This document shows positions 31,610-35,077 of a stretch of DNA of 35,077 nt, piece by piece. The stretch lies in the NCBI GenBank assembly GCA_022842285.1, contig JALHPV010000041.1, positions 1 to 35,077 of the forward strand, written 5' to 3'. The position numbers were made by a program, and so were the translations under genes. The notes beneath the pieces are model-generated. The model had not been told where the DNA came from. It saw only the letters and a program-made list of their open reading frames with translations, and made no database searches. Origin of the DNA: Kofleriaceae bacterium. GTDB lineage: Bacteria; Myxococcota_A; Polyangia; Haliangiales; Haliangiaceae. How positions within the stretch are numbered: position 1 is the stretch's first letter; the number at the start of each line of letters is the position of its first letter.

Positions 31610-32620
31610 ATGAGCGTCCAGGGCATTGTCATCGCCACGATCGTCGCGGCGATCCTGTTCGACATCATCAACGGCTTCCACGACGCCGCGAATTCGATCG
31701 CGACCGTCGTCTCGACGCGCGTGCTCTCGCCGCGCGCGGCCGTGCTGTGGGCGGCGCTGTCGAACTTCATCGCCCTCTTCATCTTCCACGAGGGGGTCGC
31801 GAACACGATCGCGAAGACGGTGAACATCCAGCAGGGCGATCCGGCCTTCGTGTGGATCGTGCTGTGCGGTCTCGTCGGTGCGATCGTGTGGAACCTGTTC
31901 ACGTGGATGCTCGGCTTGCCGTCGTCGAGCTCGCATGCGCTGATCGGTGGCCTCTCGGGCGCCGGGCTCGCCTACGGCGGGTCGGGGACGCTCAACTGGT
32001 GGGCGATCGAGAAGACGCTCGCGTTCATCCTCGTCGCGCCGCTGCTCGGCTTCCTGCTGGGCAGCGTGATCATCTTCCTCATCTACGTCACGTTCCGGCG
32101 CGTGCGGCCGCGGAAGATCGATCGTGTCTTCCGCGTCGGCCAGCTGATCTCGGCCGGCCTCTACTCCGTCGGCCACGGCGGCAACGATGCGCAGAAGACG
32201 ATCGGCGTGATCTGGGCCGTCATGATCGCTGGGCAGATGCTCCCCATGGATGCCCAGGCGGCTCCCTACTGGGTGGTCGTCGCGTCGTACAGCGCGATGG
32301 CCTTCGGCACCGCGATCGGTGGCTGGCGCATCGTGAAGACGATGGGCATGGGCCTGACGCACCTGAAGCCCGTCGGGGGCTTCGCGGCGGAGGTCGCCGG
32401 CGCGATCACGCTGTTCATGGCGACGTTCCTGAAGATCCCGGTCTCCACGACTCACACGATCACCGGCGCCATCGTCGGCGTGGGCTCGGTCGCGAATGCG
32501 CGCGGCATCCGCTGGGGGGTGGCGACGCGAATCGTCTATGCGTGGATCTTCACGATCCCGGCCGCGGGGACGGTCGCCGCGCTGCTGCTGCTACTCGCTC
32601 AGGCCCTCGGCGCCTGGTAG
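31610..32620 (+). CDS. pit: Inorganic phosphate transporter, Pit/PHO4 family
   Basis: A 336-aa membrane protein with about nine or ten helices. The N-terminal repeat signature GFHDAANSIATVVSTRVLSPR and the C-terminal one GHGGNDAQKTIGV are both present, as are LSNFIALFIF and SSSHALIGGLSG, and the second-half KIPVSTTHTITGAIVGVG. It imports phosphate (or metal-phosphate) with H+ or Na+. The gene symbol is a family-level choice. The convergent gene ends one base after its TAG. Confidence 0.95.
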   Translation: MSVQGIVIATIVAAILFDIINGFHDAANSIATVVSTRVLSPRAAVLWAALSNFIALFIFHEGVANTIAKTVNIQQGDPAFVWIVLCGLVGAIVWNLFTWMLGLPSSSSHALIGGLSGAGLAYGGSGTLNWWAIEKTLAFILVAPLLGFLLGSVIIFLIYVTFRRVRPRKIDRVFRVGQLISAGLYSVGHGGNDAQKTIGVIWAVMIAGQMLPMDAQAAPYWVVVASYSAMAFGTAIGGWRIVKTMGMGLTHLKPVGGFAAEVAGAITLFMATFLKIPVSTTHTITGAIVGVGSVANARGIRWGVATRIVYAWIFTIPAAGTVAALLLLLAQALGAW

Positions 32621-32621
32621 C

Positions 32622-33218
32622 TCAGAACGTCCCGACGATGCCGACCTGCGCTCCGCCATGTGCAGGAGCCATCGTCGGGGACCACATCGGCACCGATGGC
32701 GAGCGGAGCCTGCGCTTGGCCAGCGTGGTGCCGTGGCTCAGCGCGGCCCAGTCGATGACACTCGCCACCACCATGCCACCCACGAAGTAGGCGCCGAAGT
32801 CGTCGAGCTCGCAGAGCACGCCGTCGCAACCATCGTTGGCGGAGATGCTCATGAGGCCCAGCGTCATCGGAATCAGCGCGCGCAGGGTGAAGCTCAGGGC
32901 GGCGCGCCGCCCCTGGCCATGCATGGCATGAATGATGGGGCCGCCGGCCAGGTGCGCGGAGACGCCGCCCAGGAAGAGGGGCGCCGTGGCGGGGCCGTCC
33001 TCGCCATTCGGGCCTTCGCTCCGGGCGCCGGCGAAGATGAGAGCGAGCGAGACCGCATCGGCCCCCACGAGCTCCATGGTGTAGGCCGGCGGGGCCTCGA
33101 CCACGTAGGCGGATTCGGTCGCGGACGGGACCCACGACCGCTGGTAGCGACCGGCTGGCTGCGCTCGCACGGCTTGCGTGGTCATGACGAGGACGGCGGC
33201 GGCGACGACGATATGCAC
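32622..33218 (-). CDS. Membrane/exported hypothetical, paralogue A
   Basis: A 198-aa protein. Signal peptide or first helix (MHIVVAAAVLVMTTQAVRA), then hydrophobic segments separated by motifs shared with the next gene upstream on the same strand: PIIHAMHGQGRRAALSFTLR, CDG.LC, a glycine-rich helix (YFVGGMVVASVIDWAAL) and a C-terminal VGIVGTF. The GHG/HG..RAA segment suggests a short basic loop at the membrane face. It is of the kind often seen in several copies in Myxococcota genomes. I do not recognise the family and assign no role. Confidence 0.75.
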   Translation of the reverse strand: MHIVVAAAVLVMTTQAVRAQPAGRYQRSWVPSATESAYVVEAPPAYTMELVGADAVSLALIFAGARSEGPNGEDGPATAPLFLGGVSAHLAGGPIIHAMHGQGRRAALSFTLRALIPMTLGLMSISANDGCDGVLCELDDFGAYFVGGMVVASVIDWAALSHGTTLAKRRLRSPSVPMWSPTMAPAHGGAQVGIVGTF

Positions 33219-33317
33219 GGACGCCCACTCAGCACGGCGCGTGCCGGCACCGGTCCAACCAGATCTCGGGTGGTTGCGCAGACGGTCGCGTCGGGTTCCG
33301 GACGCCGATGTCAGTGG

Positions 33318-33833
33318 TCACCAGGTTCCGACGAAGCCGAGCCCGGCGCTCGTCGGCGTGATCATCGGCGTCACCACGACCGGGGGTGCCTTGCGGGCGA
33401 GCAGCTCGCCGCGCGTGAAGTACGCCGCGTCGGCGATGGCCCCGACGCCGCCCCCCACGATCATCCCGACGACGCCCCAGTACAACCCGCACAGCTCGCC
33501 GCCGCAATCGCGGACCACGAGCAGGCTCGTCGTCGCGCCGGCGAGGACCCCGCCGACTCGCAGCCCGAAGCTCGCGGCGGCGCGCTTGGGATGCCCGTGC
33601 CCGAGGTGAATGATCGGGGCGACCACGAGAGCCCCGACCGCCCCGAGCGGCACGATGCCATTCGGGATGATCGCGTCGTCGGTCAGCAGCCAGGTGCCGA
33701 GAATCCCGAACGCGATCAGATCGGAGACCACCACGGGCACCGTGTACGCCGGGGTCTCGACCGCGGCCGTCGGCGGCGTCGCCCCGGGAGCCGTCGCGGC
33801 ACCGACGGAGGCCATCACGACAAGACCGAGCAT
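33318..33833 (-). CDS. Membrane/exported hypothetical, paralogue B
   Basis: A 171-aa protein paralogous to the gene ending at 32622. Shared points in order: APIIHLGHGHPKRAAASFGLR, a Cys pair in CGGELC, a glycine-rich helix (GVVGMIVGGGVGAIADAAYF) and the C-terminal LGFVGTW. The N-terminus is hydrophobic (MLGLVVMASVGAATA), probably a signal peptide without the usual basic residues, so the true start may differ. It is divergent from the oxidoreductase gene at 33887 and ~100 bp from paralogue A. Function unknown. Confidence 0.72.
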   Translation of the reverse strand: MLGLVVMASVGAATAPGATPPTAAVETPAYTVPVVVSDLIAFGILGTWLLTDDAIIPNGIVPLGAVGALVVAPIIHLGHGHPKRAAASFGLRVGGVLAGATTSLLVVRDCGGELCGLYWGVVGMIVGGGVGAIADAAYFTRGELLARKAPPVVVTPMITPTSAGLGFVGTW

Positions 33834-33886
33834 GAGTGTCAGCAGATTACAGCGGGGGCCGGGGCGGTGCGCTGGTAAGAACAGGC

Positions 33887-35063
33887 ATGGCCGGGTTTCA
33901 CAGAGCGGACGTCGTCGTCATCGGCGGGGGGCACAACGGCCTCGTCACGGCGGGCCTGCTCGCGAAGCAGGGGCTCAGCGTCACGGTGCTCGAGAAGCGC
34001 AGCGTCACGGGCGGGGCCGCCATCACCGAGCAGCCCTGGGGCCCCGACTACAAGATGACGGCGCTGTCGTACGTCGTGTCGCTCTTGCCGCCCGCGGTGA
34101 CGCAGGAGCTCGAGCTCGCGAAGTTCGGCTACAAGGTCTACCCCCAGCATCCCTACTTCGTGGCGTACCCCGACGGGCGCTACCTGATGATGTGCGACGA
34201 CCGCGCGCGCCGGCGCGAGCAGATCGCGAAGTTCTCCGTGCGCGACGCCGAGGAGATCGACCGCTGGGATGACTGGCTGGCGCGCCTCGGCGCGGTGCTC
34301 GGTCCGATGCTCACCCAGGTCCCGCCGAAGCTCGGCAGCAAGAAGCCCACGGATCTGCTCGCAGCCCTCGGCCTCGCCTGGAAGCTGCGCAAGCTCGACG
34401 AGCGCGGCGTGGCAGACGTGACGCGCCTGATGACGATGAGCGTCGCCGACCTCCTCGAGGAGCGCTTCGAGTCGGACGCGGTGAAGGGCGTCCTTGCGGT
34501 GAGTGGCGTGATCGGGACGTGGGCCGGTCCGCGCTCGCCCGGCACGGCGTACGTGATGGCGCATCACAAGCTGGGTGATCTCGGCATCGGTGATGGCTCG
34601 CCGATGGGTGCGTGGGGCTTCCCCGAGGGCGGCATGGGCGGCGTGACGACGGCGATGCGAGACGCCGCGCTCGCGTTCGGAGCGCGCATCGTGACCGACG
34701 CCGAGGTCGCGAAGATCATGGTCAAGGACAACCGCGTCACCGGCGTGGTTCTCGCCAACGGCGACGAGCACGTGGCCCCGACGGTGGTCACGACGACGCA
34801 TCCGCAGATCACGTTCCTGAAGCTGCTCGATCGCGGCGAGCTGCCCGCGGACTTCGTCGACACGATCAGTCGCTGGAAGACGCGCAGCGGCACGGTGAAG
34901 GTGAACCTCGCGATCGATCGGCTGCCCGAGTTCACGGCGAAGCCGGGCTTCAACCCGGAGGTGCACGGCGCGACGATCGTACTGGCGAATTCGCTCGATG
35001 ACATCGAGGGCGCCTTCCAGGACGCCGTCAGCGGACGGGGCGCGCGCCTGCCCTTCGCCGACA
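33887..35063 (+). CDS. FAD-dependent oxidoreductase, phytoene desaturase/PYROXD2-like (truncated at the right edge)
   Basis: About 392 residues of an amine-oxidase/CrtI-type flavoprotein. The N-terminal dinucleotide motif VVVIGGGHNGLVTAGLLAKQGLSVTVLEKRSVTGGAA is full; the GHNG variant and ITEQPWGPDYKMTALSYVVSLLPP match the PYROXD2-like subgroup more than carotenoid desaturases. A second FAD segment (GWGFPEGGMGGVTTAMRDAALAFGARI) and VVTTTHPQITFLKLL follow. ATG 33887 gives the family start MAGFHRADVVVIGGG. The gene is cut off at the contig edge, and the last four codons read into adapter sequence (see next entry), so residues after ADK are not real. Confidence 0.9.
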
Positions 35064-35077
35064 AGATCGGAAGAGCG
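35064..35077. other. Illumina adapter remnant at the contig end
   Basis: The last 14 bases read AGATCGGAAGAGCG, identical to the beginning of the Illumina TruSeq read-2 adapter. They follow the oxidoreductase codons without a natural break and should be trimmed. Confidence 0.9.

Noticed and set aside
30926-32455. A 509-codon minus-strand frame opposite the phosphate transport genes
   Set aside because: The plus strand encodes clear DUF47 and Pit proteins; the antisense frame is Asp/Arg/His-rich with no domain.

Overview
The window reads as one contig end from a high-GC bacterium of the Myxococcota (deltaproteobacterial) type. Evidence for this is the heavy load of His-Asp and Ser/Thr signalling genes, a protein kinase with Thr in place of the usual catalytic-loop Lys, a DUF4388-DnaJ-TPR protein, many secreted paralogue pairs, and small genes started by GTG. 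The placement is an inference from gene content. Genes are packed tightly, and translational coupling through 4-nt stop/start overlaps (ATGA, GTGA, TTGA) is the rule. The last 14 bases match an Illumina adapter, so the right edge is partly artefact.

Layout. 1-2.2 kb: the 5' end of a CheA-like kinase (Hpt domain) on minus, then two tandem secreted paralogues on plus. 2.2-6.2 kb: gatC-gatA-gatB (tRNA-dependent amidotransferase) with a FadR-type regulator just downstream, all minus. 6.2-8.8 kb: two small hypothetical genes, a long inverted repeat, a short-chain dehydrogenase, then a cluster of five related two-helix membrane micro-proteins of 56-77 aa. 8.8-12.4 kb: a minus-strand run in which four genes overlap by 4 nt (PP2C phosphatase, lipoprotein, NDP-sugar pyrophosphorylase-like, double GNAT), followed by a Uma2 protein. 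12.4-14.3 kb: a 36-aa membrane peptide and the DUF4388-DnaJ-TPR protein. 14.3-14.8 kb: a 538-bp gene-free stretch holding an insertion-sequence remnant between inverted repeat arms. 14.8-18.7 kb: tlyA, tRNA-Ala(CGC) with promoter and terminator, a TerC-family membrane protein, a thioredoxin-fold lipoprotein and an orphan Eco57I-type N6-adenine methyltransferase.

18.6-27.0 kb is the most striking region. It is a six-gene minus-strand signalling operon: a single-domain response regulator, a REC-REC-GAF-PAS-kinase-REC hybrid, a PAS-kinase-REC-REC-EAL protein, a Ser/Thr kinase whose N-terminus resembles the GspE/PilT N-domain, a response regulator, and a ChpT-like degenerate kinase that may be the phosphotransfer hub. 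It would join phosphorelay, Ser/Thr phosphorylation and c-di-GMP hydrolysis in one transcription unit.

27.1-30.9 kb looks like lipid metabolism: a Nudix hydrolase, a saccharopine-dehydrogenase-like reductase, a PlsC acyltransferase and an alpha/beta hydrolase. 31.0-32.6 kb is a phosphate-transport pair (PhoU-like DUF47 and Pit). 32.6-33.8 kb holds two membrane paralogues of unknown function, and the window closes with a truncated FAD-dependent (phytoene-desaturase-like) oxidoreductase. No rRNA, CRISPR array or intact transposase was seen.
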